From assembly GCF_023898315.1 (NCBI RefSeq), contig NC_064614.1, positions 383,159,348 through 383,223,347 on the forward strand: a stretch of 64,000 bases of DNA, given 5' to 3'. Origin of the DNA: Schistocerca nitens. Its lineage: Eukaryota; Arthropoda; Insecta; Orthoptera; Acrididae. The notes below the pieces were generated by a model. That model worked only from the letters and a program-made list of their open reading frames with translations. It did no database searches and had not been told where the DNA came from. Position numbers and translations under genes: made by a program. This document shows, piece after piece, positions 53,745-64,000 of this stretch (position 1 is its first letter; each line of letters begins with the position of its first letter).

Positions 53745-54990
53745 TAAATGAGCGTGTTTGAAAGGCGTCAAATTGTGGCAGTCCGAGTGGCGAGGTGGTG
53801 CTTTCAGAGAATTGCCACACAAATCGGACATGCTGCGTCAGCTGCGCAATGACGTTGGTATCAGTGCTCATGTGAACGTTCTCACACCTGTAGACGAGGT
53901 TCTGAACGTCCCCGAAGCACAGATGTCCATTAGAGTCATCGTATTGTAAGGGCAACAGTGGCAGATCGTTCAGATACCACAGATAAAAAGGCTTGTGAGC
54001 CCAAATGAGTCAACATTAACTGGTGCAAACTGGTTATTAGTAGTGGGACTATGGGCATGCAAACCTCTGGTCTGTCTTTCACTCATACCACAGCATCGAT
54101 TTGCGTGGCTCGTCTGGTGCCTGTCGGAGGATCATTTAGAGGATGGAATGGTGTGCTGTGGTCCTCAGTGATGAAAGTAGATTCTGCCTGCATGCAAGTG
54201 ATGGTCATTTGTGTGTACAATGTACCCTGGTGAGTGCTGTTTTGTAGAGTGCATTTGTCGAAGACACACTGACCCCTCCTGAGGCCATATGGTCTGGAGT
54301 GCAATAAGCTACAACTCTCGTTCACCTTTGGTGTTTCTGGAGGGGAGGCTAACCAGCGCTCGATACTTGTGGAATGTTGTTAGACCCATTCTTTTGCCAT
54401 TCCTGCAAAAAGAAATTAATATGTTGTTCCAATTTGAAAATGTTCGTTCACACACTGCCTGTGAAACCCAACGAGCTCTGCAAAATACGCAACAACTTCC
54501 CTGACCACGATCTCCCGACTTGTCGGCCGGCCGCGGTGGCCGTGCGGTTCTGGCGCTGCAGTCCGGAACCGCGGGACTGCTACGGTCGCAGGTTCGAATC
54601 CTGCCTCGGGCATGGGTGTGTGTGATGTCCTTAGGTTGGCTAGGTTTAAGTAGTTCTAAGTTCTAGGGGACTTATGACCTCCGATGTTAAGTCCCACAGT
54701 GCTCAGAGCCATTTGACCCGACTTGTCTCCAATAGAGAGTGTGTGGGATGTGATGGTGCTGGAAGTGACATATGTGCATTGTCAACCAACAACTCATACT
54801 GAACTATGTGAACAGGTCGAGCAGGCGTGGCATATCGTATCCCAGTACAATATTCGCCATCTGCGCGATCGACTAGATGTCAGAATCAACGCCTGCATTG
54901 CTGCTTGTGAGGGCTACACCACATACTAATATAGTTCGATACCTGGTACTCCAGAACGACATGTGCTATTGATCTGTAAATGTAGTCATT
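53745..54990 (+). mobile_element. Tc1-like transposon, decayed
   Basis: The transposase relic begins MSVFERRQIVAVRVARWCFQ (53749), continues with GVLWSSVMKVDSACMQ (first-aspartate region, about 54150), VWSAISYNSRSPLVFLEG (54290) and NMLFQFENVRSHTACETQ (second block with D changed to E). After the inserted SINE comes SPIESVWDVM, the E block, ending CIAACEGYTTY. The E-block arrangement is close to the 32-spacing family, with one residue lost. Stops and frameshifts throughout. Terminal repeats not identified; limits approximate. Confidence 0.78.
54525..54716 (+). mobile_element. SINE-A
   Basis: Target duplication CCCGACTTGTC lies at 54514-54524 and 54717-54727. It splits the SPDLSPIE motif of the Tc1 relic. 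Full head and body. Confidence 0.95.
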
Positions 54991-54994
54991 TCAT

Positions 54995-55570
54995 GTGCTC
55001 AATGTGCACTGATACCAAAATAAATATTGAGTGAAATAGAAACCTCTGAAAGTCTAAAAGGAGTATTAGAATTTAAGAGTAACATATTTTCTGGAAAATC
55101 TTGTTTGTCTTGGAGACCATTTGATGCCCCTCTGCAAGTGGCACCTGGGGCATGATAGACTCCCCTTGTACCCCCATAGTTACGCCTCTGCCGTGGCCAG
55201 ATAAATTCTTACTCTGAATTTAACAATTATGCTGCAGATGAGCACAACAAAACTACTTCGTCCAACTCTGAGATAATTTATAACATCCAAACCTATTTCA
55301 CAATGTACTGTTGTACATAATGCACTGTCAATACTAAGCGACAGTTTACAGGGGTGCATGATACTATATTGACTCTGACCTACCTTCCAGTACTGAGTTC
55401 TTGTTCTTGAATTCTAGTCATAGTTCCTCAACCTGTCAAACACACTTGCTGTCCTTACCGCCTGTGCGGATGGCAGTATGCTGCACTCCAACATGTGAAT
55501 TTCCGTTAATTAAGAATTCAAGATAACCACACTTCGAGAATTTCGGTACACCAACAAATAAAGAGAAAGT
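54995..55570. other. Unassigned sequence
   Basis: No gene recognised. Confidence 0.35.
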
Positions 55571-55579
55571 AATTCTGGA

Positions 55580-55784
55580 TAAAAAAAATGGTTCAAATGG
55601 CTCTGAGCTCTATGGGACTTAACTTCTAAGGTCATCAGTCCCCTAAAACTTAGAACTACTTAAATCTAACTAACCTAAGGACATCACATACATCCATGCC
55701 CGAGGCAGGATTCGAACCTGCGACCGTAGCGGTAGCGCGGTTCCAGACTGTAGCGCCTAGAACCGCTCGGCCACCCCGGCCGGC
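55580..55784 (-). mobile_element. SINE-A
   Basis: Head at the right; A-tail at 55580-55588. Target duplication AATTCTGGA lies at 55571-55579 and 55785-55793. Confidence 0.95.
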
Positions 55785-55842
55785 AATTCTGGACAACATA
55801 TCTATATTGTGAGTCCCCGGGCTTCAAAATAAGTGGTTATGC

Positions 55843-57228
55843 ATGAGGGATGAAGTAGTGAAGGCAGCAGAGGATCAAGTAGGTAAAAAGACGAGGGCTA
55901 ATAGAAATCCTTGGGTAACAGAAGAAATATTGAATTTAATTGATGAAAGGAGAAAATATAAAAATGCAGTAAATGAAGCAGGTAGAAAGGAATACAAACG
56001 TCTCAAAAATGAGATCAACAGGAAGTGCAAAATGGCTAAGCAGGCATGGCTAGAGGACAAATGTAAGGATGTAGAGGCTTCTCTCACTAGGGGTAAGATA
56101 GATACTGCCTACAGGAAAATTAAAGAGACCTTTGGAGAGAAGAGAACCACTTGTATGAATATCAAGAGCTCAGATGGCAACCCAGTTCTAAGCAAAGAAG
56201 GGAAGGCAGAAAGGTGGAAGGAGTATATAGAGGGTTTATACAAGGGCGATGTATTTGAGGACAATATTATGGAAATGGAAGAGGATGTAAATGAAGATGA
56301 AATGGGAGATACAATACTGCGTGAAGAGTTTGACAGAGCACTGAAAGACCTGAGTCGAAACAAGGCCCCGGGAGTAGACAACATTCCATTAGAACTACTG
56401 ATGGCCTTGGGAGAGCCAGTCATGACAAAACTCTACCATCTGGTGAGCAAGATGTATGAGACAGGCGAAATACCCACAGACTTCAAGAAGAACATAATAA
56501 TTCCAATCCAAAAGAAAGCAGGTGTTGACAGATGTGAAAATTACCGAACTATCAGTTTAATAAGTCACAGCTGCAAAATACTAACGCGAATTCTTTACAG
56601 ACGAATGGAAAAACTGGTAGAAGCGGACCTCGGGGGAGATCAGTTTGGATTCCGTAGAAATGTTGGAACACGTGAGGCAATACTAACCTTACGACTTATC
56701 TTAGAAGAAAGATTAAGAAAAGGCAAACCTACGTTTCTAGCATTTGTAGACTTAGAGAAAGCTTTTGACAACGTTAACTGCAATACTCTCCTTCAAATTC
56801 TGAAGGTGGCAGGGGTAAAATACAGGGAGCGAAAGGCTATTTACAATTTGTACAGAAACCAGATGGCAGTTATAAGAGTCGAGGGGCATGAAAGGGAAGC
56901 AGTGGTTGGGAAAGGAGTGAGACAGGGTTGTAGCCTCTCCCCGATGTTATTCAATCTGTATATTGAGCAAGCAGTAAAGGAAACAAAAGAAAAATTCGGA
57001 GTAGGTATTAAAATTCATGGAGAAGAAGTAAAAACTTTGAGGTTCGCCGATGACATTGTAATTCTGTCGGAGACAGCAAAAGGCTTGGAAGAGCAGTTGA
57101 ACGGAATGGACAGTGTCTTGAAAGGAGGATATAAGATGAACATCAACAAAAGCAAAACGAGGATAATGGAATGTAGTCAAATTAAATCGGGTGATGCTGA
57201 GGGGATTAGATTAGGAAATGAGACTTAA
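55843..57228 (+). pseudogene. LINE alpha RT, long open frame then frameshift
   Basis: 461 codons: a charged linker (residues 1-165), then RT blocks NKAPGVDNIPLELLMA (about 175-190), FVDLEKAFDNVN (about 300), GVRQGCSLSPMLFNLYIEQ (about 355-373) and LRFADDIVILSE (about 403). The frame is lost at about 57225, where two bases are missing relative to copy A, and the C-terminal region resumes at 57344-57805 (MYGWETWTITSLDKKRIEAF, then WRAASNQSQD). The first codon is fortuitous because the copy is truncated. Confidence 0.88.
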
Positions 57229-57824
57229 AGTAGTAAAGGAGTTTTGCTATTTGGGGGGCAAAATAACTGATGATGGTCGAAGTAGAGAGGATATAAAACG
57301 TAGACTGGCAATGGTAAGGAAATAGTTTCTGAAGAAGAGAAATTTGTTAACATCGAGTATAGATTTAAGTGTCAGGAAGTCGTTTCTGAAAGTATTTGTA
57401 TGGAGTGTAGCCATGTATGGATGGGAAACATGGACGATAACTAGTTTGGACAAGAAGAGAATAGAAGCTTTCGAAATGTGGTGCTACAGAAGAATGCTGA
57501 AGATAAGGTGGGTAGATCACGTAACTAATGAGGAGGTATTGAATAGGATTGGGGAGAAGAGAAGTTTGTGGCACAACTTGACTAGAAGAAGGGATCGGTT
57601 GGTAGGACATGTTTTGAGGCATCAAGGGATCACAAATATAGCATTGGAGGGCAGCGTGGAGGGTAAAAATCATAGAGGGAGACCAAGAGATCAATACACT
57701 AAGCAGATTCAGAAGGATGTAGGTAGCAGTAGGTACTGGGAGATGAAGAAGCTTGCACAGGATAGAGTAGCATGGAGAGCTGCATCAAACCAGTCTCAGG
57801 ACTGAAGACCACAACAACAACAAC
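55845..57824 (+). mobile_element. LINE copy G (family alpha), 5'-truncated
   Basis: Short target duplication ATGCAT (55839-55844 and 57825-57830). Covers the linker, RT, C-terminal region and (CAA)n tail; the endonuclease is missing. It is one of the best-preserved RT copies, together with copy A. Confidence 0.93.
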
Positions 57825-58542
57825 ATGCATTCACAATTACATCGAAACAAAATCTAAGATGTCGCGTATCACAATTCAAAGAACTTGCTCAACTGCGAGT
57901 GTACCAATACAAGTGGTACAAAAGCCACACAGAATAACGCCACTGACTTAAGAACTTGCGTTATATAAATGCAACAAAACCGCTGATCCATGTTGGAAAA
58001 ATGCAGTTAATAGCCTCCTCACGTGGGGCTTATTACAACTCACTATGATAGTTCGGAGAAGTTGAAAACAATGAATTAGGTATTCTCTAAGCCGACAAAA
58101 TTCCACTAAATTACAATTTACGGCCACCGATTCCACTTCTGTCCACGCACCATATAGCTGACTCTCATACGTTTACGGATATTTGCACAATTGAATCTCC
58201 AAATAGAGTAATTCTTATGGTTCAGATCATTGCACCTGGCTTGTCCGCTCCTGATGTCGCAAAGCCCAAACAAGAAACAGGAAGAAGCGGCTTTTAGAAC
58301 GTACAGCTGATGCTTATGATATTTCTTGGAGGACAATGGCATCAAATAGCTTCACGATTAATAATGAAATAACTGAATTCACCTAGAGCGTTAATAATTT
58401 ATACAGTAATCACACTCCTCTAAAAACTGCAAGAATAAGGAGAAAACCTGCACAGTGGCTTACAGACTACCTGAAACACCTTATGAGTGTCAGAGAAGCA
58501 GCTCACAGGAGATACAAACGGCACCCGACTTCTCATAGCCAT

Positions 58543-60266
58543 GTTGTTGTTGTTGTTGTGGTCTTCAGTCCTGAGACTGGTTTGATGCAGCTCTCCATGC
58601 TAATCTATCCTGTGCAAGCTTCCTCATCTCCCAGTATCTATTGCAACCTACATCTTTCTGAATCTGCTTAGTGTATTCATCTCTTGGTGTCCCGCCGGCC
58701 GCGGTGGTCGTGCGGTTCTAGGCGCTCCAGTCCGGAGCCGCGCTGCTGCTACCGTCGCAGGTTCGAATCCTGCCTCGGGCATGGATGTGTGTGATGTCCT
58801 TAGGTTAGTTAGGTTTAAGTAGTTCTAAGTTCTAGGGGACTGATGATCACAGCAGTTGAGTCCCATAGTGCCCAGAGCCATTTCAACCATTTCATTTGTT
58901 GGTGTCCCTCTACGATTTTTACCCTCCACGCTGCCCTCCAATACTAAACTGGTGATCCCTTAATGCCTCAGAACATGTCCTACCAACCGATCCCTTCTTC
59001 TAGCCTAGTTGTGCCACAAATTTCTCTTCTCAGTTCTATTCAATGCCTCCTTATTAGTTATGTGATCTACCCATCTAACCTTCAGCATTCTTTTGTAGTA
59101 CCACATTTCGAAAGCTCCTATTCTCTTCTTGTCCAAACTATTTATCGTCCATATTTCACTTCCATACATGGCTAAACTCCATACAAATACTTTCAGAAAC
59201 GACTTCCTGTCACTTAAATCTATACTCCGTGTTAACAAATTTCTCTTCTTCAGAAACGCTTTCTTTGCCATTGCCAGTCTACATTTTATATCCTCTCTAC
59301 TTCGACCATCATCAGTTATTTTGCTCCCCTAATAGCAAAACTCATTTACTGTTTTAAGCGTCTCATTTCCTAATCTAATACCCTCAGCATCACCCAATTT
59401 AATTCGACTACATTCCATTTTCCTCGTTTTGCTTTTGTTGATGTTCATTTTATACCCTCCTTTCAAGACACTTTCCGTTCAACTGCTCTTCCAAGTCCTT
59501 TTATGTCTCTGACATAATTACAATGTCGTCGGCAAACCTCAAAGTTTTTATTTCTTCGCCATGGATTTTAATACCTACTCTGAATTTTTCTTTCGTTTCC
59601 TTTACTGCTTGCTCAATATACAGATTGAATAACATCGGGGAGAGGCTACAACCCTCTCACTCCCTTCCCAACCACTGCTTCCCTTTCATGACCCTCAACT
59701 CTTATAACTGCCTTCTGGTTTCTGTACAAATTGTAAATAGTCTTTCGCTCCCTATATTTTACCCCTGCCACCTTCAGAATTTGAAAGAGAGTATTCCAGT
59801 CAACATTGTCAAGAGCTTTCTCTAAGTCTACAAATGCTAGAAATGTAGATTTGCCTATCCTTAATCTAAGATAAGTCGTAGGGTCAGTATTGCCTCACAT
59901 GTTCCAATATTTCTACGGAATCCAAATTGATCTTCCCCTAGTTCAGCTTCTACCAGTTTTTCCATTCGTCTGAAAATAATTCGCGTTAGTATTTTGCAGC
60001 CGTGATTTATTAAACTGATAGTTCGGTAATTTTCACATCTGTCAATACCTGCTTTCTTCGGGATTGGAATTATTATATTCTTCTTGAAGTCTGAGAGTAT
60101 TTTGCCTGTCTCATACATCTTGCTCACCAGACGGTAGAGTTTTGTCAGGGCTGTCTCTCCCAAGGCTGTCAGTAGTTCTAATGGAATGTTGTCTACTCCC
60201 GGGGCCTTGTTTCGACTTAGGTCTTTCAGTGTTCTGACAAACTCTTCAGGCAGTATCATATCTCTA
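58543..60266 (-). mobile_element. LINE copy H (family alpha), 5'-truncated, antisense
   Basis: The (CAA)n tail is at the left end (reads TTGTTG on the plus strand) and the 5' truncation at the right. Target duplication TCATAGCCAT (58533-58542) and TCATAACCAT (60267-60276), one mismatch. Minus-strand frames 59861-60283 (LSRNKAPGVDNIPLELL) and 59005-59271 (SFLKVFVWSLAMYGSEIW), with several frame breaks between them. Split by a SINE-A. Confidence 0.93.
58694..58898 (+). mobile_element. SINE-A in LINE H
   Basis: Target duplication TTGGTGTCCC lies at 58684-58693 and 58899-58908. Intact A- and B-boxes (GGTTCGAATCC). Confidence 0.95.
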
Positions 60267-60460
60267 TCATAACCATATCTCACCTAAAAGTAGTTAGGCA
60301 ACTGCGGTGGCCAATCTGTGAGAAGCACATTACTCAGGTACGCCCACACGCTGAGGACTTTTAAAGCACATCGTCCTGTAGAAAAATTTTGTCTGCAACT
60401 GATAAGGGTCGTGCGTGTCCTCGTTCTGCAGCCGCAGAACATGGTAATATAATAGTACGA
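60267..60460. other. Linker part of the Jockey-like LINE, poorly conserved
   Basis: Lies between LINE H and the recognisable RT. Included in the LINE remnant above; no separate feature. Confidence 0.3.
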
Positions 60461-61099
60461 ATGATCATTATTGTCGTCGATTCTCTGCTGCCCGTAATAA
60501 CGGTGATTTTCAACCATTCTCTGACCTCTAGCAACTTCGCAACAAGGACTCATAAAACCAATACCCAAGAAGGAATCTGCCAAACAACCTTCCGACTACA
60601 GGCTCATTTGCATTTTACCAGCATTATCCAAGGTTTTAGAATATGTAGTCTACGAACGGCTTAACAGTTATTTAACATGAAATAAGCTTTTAGATGAATA
60701 CTAGTCGGGTTTCCGGGAAAATCACAGGAAGGCGACCTCTCTTATAAATGTGACTGACGAACTGAAACAAGTTATGGATAAACAACAGGACTATTTTGTG
60801 TTTCTTGGAGTAGCTGACAGTAATACAATTAATAAAAAAGCCATGTCATACTTTTCTGACTCACTTTACATAAAGAAAAAATGTATACATCCTGTGGAAT
60901 CATTACTATTTTGTGGATACTGTTCATCTTTTAAAACACACTTGCAACAAGTGGTTTAACCAAAAGGAGCACAAGCTTTGGTTCGCTGACTTCATTGATA
61001 ACTTGAAGTGAGGTCTTACAAGTACTTGTGTCACAACACTCAAATAACTACATGTAGCAGAAAAAAATTAAGTGCTGTAATATGGCAGCACTTTCACAC

Positions 61100-61960
61100 T
61101 TTAATCCCTACATCCAAATTCAGTTGAGCAGCAAAGTGTGAAACTAGTATTGTCTATTTTTAACAAGATGACAGTTGTTGCCTCGCACCAGTTAGGCTTA
61201 AGGAAAGGAATTGAAAACTGGGAGAGTAATGCTTATTTAAAAACACTATGTCACTGCTGGGATGTTATTAATGTTAAAACAAGGTCAAGGTTAAGGAATG
61301 ATCCCAGGAGCTTGTAACTGTCAGTTCACAACATATTCTTCATTTTTTTGAAAAATTTTCTTTCAGCGTTGTGTCCATGGCAAGATTACATTAAAGGGGG
61401 GAACCTTTCTGGAGAAACATGCTTTGCTCTACAACACACTGCTGCTGCCTTAATCGCTTTTGGTAGTTACTGGCTGTGTAAAGAAATTAGAACGTACTTG
61501 ATGCTTGGAAAAATACAAACATACGGTTTAGAGGACAAGTTTGGAAAATATTGCCAACTAAATGAGAGAAATTACTACAGTTCCTTAAGGCTGGCATTTG
61601 AATTAGAAGGAAAATTAAGGGTACAGAATATGTTTTCTCTCATATTGAAAAATAAAATATTTAATGATTTTTCTATAAGGATCTCTGATGTTGATGTTAC
61701 TGGTAGTAGAATCCCAAACTTAAAACATACAGTTGCACCAGAACTTTTAATCTTAGTAGTAGATGATAATGATGTTGATGAAATAGAGAAAAATACTTGG
61801 TTATTACTCCATTACATATCAGGCTCTTTCTCGCACATGTTGCTTCAAAAAATTCATTGAACATATGGCAAATAGTTTCTCACCTCTGAAGGAATGAAAC
61901 AAACAGATGATTTAATAGTGATAAAGAAGAGGGAAGGACTGGCATATCCAACAAAATGAT
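61100..61960 (+). pseudogene. P-element-type transposase (THAP9-like), C-terminal fragment
   Basis: Frame 1 (about 61115-61318) reads EQQSVKLVLSIFNKMTVV and AYLKTLCHCWDVINVKTRSR, the region before the C-terminal domain. Frame 2 (61348-61860) reads NLSGETCFALQHTAAALIAF, MLGKIQTYGLEDKFGKYCQL and NERNYYSSLRLAFE, matching the T.PLE.RFG.YRQLSG.NY block of P-type transposases. After a stop near 61860, other frames still give CCFKKFIEHMANSF and REGLAYPTK, the family's C-terminal CxxC/GGL.YPS area. The N-terminal THAP and catalytic parts are absent. No terminal repeats found. Confidence 0.72.
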
Positions 61961-62159
61961 GTAGTCACATGTATTTCACATAAATACTTAAATTTTCAAA
62001 ATACCCTTAAAGAAGGGGAAATTTTTTTTCCAATGGCAATCAAATCAAAGATAATGAAAGTAGCCGCTAATAATATGTCAATCAATTTTTTTCCTGGATT
62101 TCGTTGTATAAACGACGACGCACACGACTTTTGAAGGGAAAATGCAGAGACAACTAGCT
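61961..62159. other. Unassigned sequence
   Basis: AT-rich; nothing recognised. Confidence 0.3.
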
Positions 62160-62990
62160 AAGTAGATCATGATAATAAGAGATCTAAATACACGTGTGGG
62201 CAAGGAAATAGAAAGGTAGAAGGAAGCACTGAGAGTGGAAGATGGGGAAGGAAAAATGAGGAAGGAAGAAAAGTGTTTAGATTCAAATTTTACCGCCACA
62301 TAATATCGTTGGTGTCCACAGATGTTGTTTATGTACACAGTTGTCCTAGCAGTGTGTGTTCTCTGGCTGTGTGTGTTCCCTGTTCAGTGTGCGGTCCTTT
62401 TATGAATAAAGTTGTTCATTAAACATGTGTCGCTGCCATAATTTCAAGTCCTAATCCTAACAAAAAGTGTTACGGTTTCTGTGAAAGTGAGGGAGTCACA
62501 ACACCTGGCTTAGGAAGAAGGAAAAAGTAACATGCTACAGCTACCATCTCTTGAATACATCTATGGTAGATTCCATAATATAAAACAAGGTCACAAAGAG
62601 GACAGTTACAGATGTCAGAGTAATACCTTCCAAAGACGTAGTTAGTGATCGCCATGTTTTAGTAGTGACGCTTAGGAGGATTACAGGAGAAAATCAGGCA
62701 GAAAGACAGGAAAGAAGTATAAGTGTAAGGAAGTTGAAAGAGCAGAAACGCAAAGAAGAATTTCACAAAATATTAAAGGGCATCACATCAAGAGATGAAA
62801 CGCAGTCAGTAGAAGAGGAATGGTGAAGCGTCAAAATAATGATGATGGAAACAGCAGAAAAAGTGTGCAAGAAGAACCAGTGATAAGAAAAGGTGGAAAG
62901 AAACACCCTAGTGGAATGACAGAGTAAGGGAGGAAGATGAAAATAAAAAACAAAGCATACTGTATGTGGCTTGACAAATGTATTGCACAC
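62160..62990 (+). mobile_element. LINE endonuclease and linker remnant
   Basis: Plus-strand fragments: IRDLNTRVGKEIER (about 62170, the GDFN block), VIPSKDVVSDRHVLVVTLRR (about 62615-62675, the SDH block), then a charged linker with SVRKLKEQKRKEEFHKIL and SVEEEW, and ETPWWNDRVREEDENK (about 62900). About 200 bp of unrelated-looking sequence sits at about 62300-62500. No RT follows. Frames broken. Confidence 0.62.
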
Positions 62991-62999
62991 AAGCTTTCA

Positions 63000-63720
63000 T
63001 TAACAGTTCTAGCCAGTGTGAGCTTTCACACGGAAGTCCTTGGAGAGTATAACCACTGTAGTCCAGTATGGGGAGTATTAGTGACTCTATGAGCTGCCTT
63101 CTAAGTTAGAAAGGAGATATGTTTTTATATTTCTGCAGTGAATGAAGTGACGCCCACATCTTCTTGCACTGCAGTTGTGTTTCCTGTCCAGCCTAACTGA
63201 TAGTCCAGAATTGACCCTAAGTTCTCTGTAGGAGAGGAAGAGCAAATTTCTGTGTCGCTTAGGATTCAGGGTGGAAGAGATTCTCGGAACTGTGTGGTAA
63301 TAATTCTTTTGTAAACAACTAAGACGACTTACATTTTAGTTGGGTTAAATCTCCAACCTATGTTCTGAACCAACTCAGATTAGGCAAGTAAAAGAAATTT
63401 ACATGCTGAATGGCTGTGCACAAGTTTGTTGGACTTGCACTTAAATACAACTGAAGATCGCATATAGGTGATATTTGCATTGGGAGAGAATATTTGGCAC
63501 ATCATTAACATATAATGAGAAAGCTAATTGGTCCAATACTGATCCTTGTGGGAACCCTGATACAACATCACTAGGCTGAGCCATTACAGTTCTAATCATT
63601 ATTTACTGTTAGAGGGATGTAAGGTATGAGGATAACCACTGTACAGCACTTGAAGAAAATTTTGGCTTATGAGCTTAGCTAGCAGAAAGTCACAGAGTCG
63701 AAAGCTTCACGTCCGAAAGA
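63000..63720 (-). mobile_element. LINE RT remnant, Jockey-like (minus strand)
   Basis: On the minus strand, from right to left: FGREAFDSVTFC (palm block, about 63680-63715), then VVSGFPQGSVLDQLAFSLY and VNDVPNIL (63485-63565, the PQGSVLGPLLF block), and further left TENLGSILDYQLGW (about 63200), the LG..LD..L.W block of Jockey-like elements. Broken by stops. Confidence 0.68.
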
Positions 63721-63958
63721 ACAGACACCATATCCATATAAGTATATAGTTCTGGCAATACCAGCCATGACCTTCTTCTTCTGTGTGGATGCACACATAT
63801 TCCCCGAACTCTTATGGGACTTGGTACGATTGTCTTCCACGAGTAATGAGTGTGTTGGGGTGGGACACAACGAATGTAGTGTATGGACAGACAAGGTGAG
63901 AATGTGGGTGTCGCAGGAGGCGTGCGCGAAATAGTCCCTCAGGCGCGCTGTTTTCTGT
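63721..63958. other. Unassigned sequence
   Basis: Nothing recognised. Confidence 0.3.
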
Positions 63959-64000
63959 GCCCTCGGTGGCTCAGATGGACAGTCCGGCTTTCGCCGCCGT
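63959..64000 (+). mobile_element. Start of a tRNA-headed SINE, cut by the window end
   Basis: CCCTCGGTGGCTCAGATGG looks like a tRNA-type A-box region that heads another insect SINE. The B-box lies outside, so a true tRNA gene cannot be excluded. Confidence 0.5.

Larger units (their letters stand above)
58240..60835 (+). mobile_element. Jockey-like LINE remnant, split by LINE H
   Basis: Plus-strand linker PAQWLTDYLKHLMSVREAAH at 58450-58520. Past LINE H (58543-60266), RT parts follow: LLPVITVIFNHSLTSSNF (about 60480-60530), then in other frames a DYRLICILPALSKVLEYVV-like segment (60585-60650), SGFRENHRKATSLIN (60710) and DELKQVMDKQQDYFVFLGV. It ends abruptly near 60835, where P-element-like sequence starts soon after. 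Left limit uncertain. Confidence 0.62.

Noticed and set aside
27745-64000. Further esterase exons
   Set aside because: I looked for the GESAG-type nucleophile and the later conserved blocks in the listed frames and found none; the serine hydrolase-like frame at 27870-28279 belongs to LINE ORF1.

Overview
The window is repeat-dense nuclear DNA of a large-genome insect. The tRNA-headed SINEs, the LINE families and the Tc1/mariner elements look to me like those of Orthoptera (grasshoppers or locusts, probably Schistocerca-like); that identification is inference from recall. I see one credible host coding exon: the first exon of a carboxylesterase at 27526-27744, plus strand. It has a signal peptide and ends at a GT donor. 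No further esterase exon is recognisable, so 27745 to the window end may be the start of a very long first intron.

Layout. 1-2045: minus-strand LINE copy with a SINE inside it. 3750-5170: Tc1-like transposon, one stop from open. 6480-8084: Jockey-like LINE 5' part with a SINE. 8916-10259: DDD-type transposon. 10262-12990: RTE-like LINE (minus) split by a 5'-truncated LINE (plus). 13218-26201: a Tc1 element containing a mariner, which contains a SINE, which contains a fossil Gypsy-like LTR element, which contains another SINE. 26508-27357: a PIF/Harbinger deletion derivative just upstream of the esterase exon. 27790-32985: CR1-like LINE carrying two SINE clusters and an opposite-strand CR1. 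33400-35330: Penelope-like element with inverted arms. 36440-37680: broken mariner with a SINE. 38030-39010: LINE RT remnant. 40785-45025: near full-length but broken LINE with a Tc1-type element and a SINE inside. 45037-50530: poorly recognised sequence around an apparently intact Tc1-like element (48192-49617). 50662-52208: an apparently intact DDD transposon with 167-bp terminal inverted repeats. 53745-54990: decayed Tc1 element. 55845-57824 and 58543-60266: two more LINE copies. 61100-61960: P-element-type transposase remnant. 62160-63720: LINE remnants. 63959-64000: start of a tRNA-like SINE.

I do not see a new cellular system. The interest lies in the depth and order of insertions, in rearrangements pointing to template switching, in two open transposase genes with unusual catalytic spacing, and in SINE modularity. 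All boundaries, target-site duplications and counts were read by eye; family names rest on motif recognition, not database searches.
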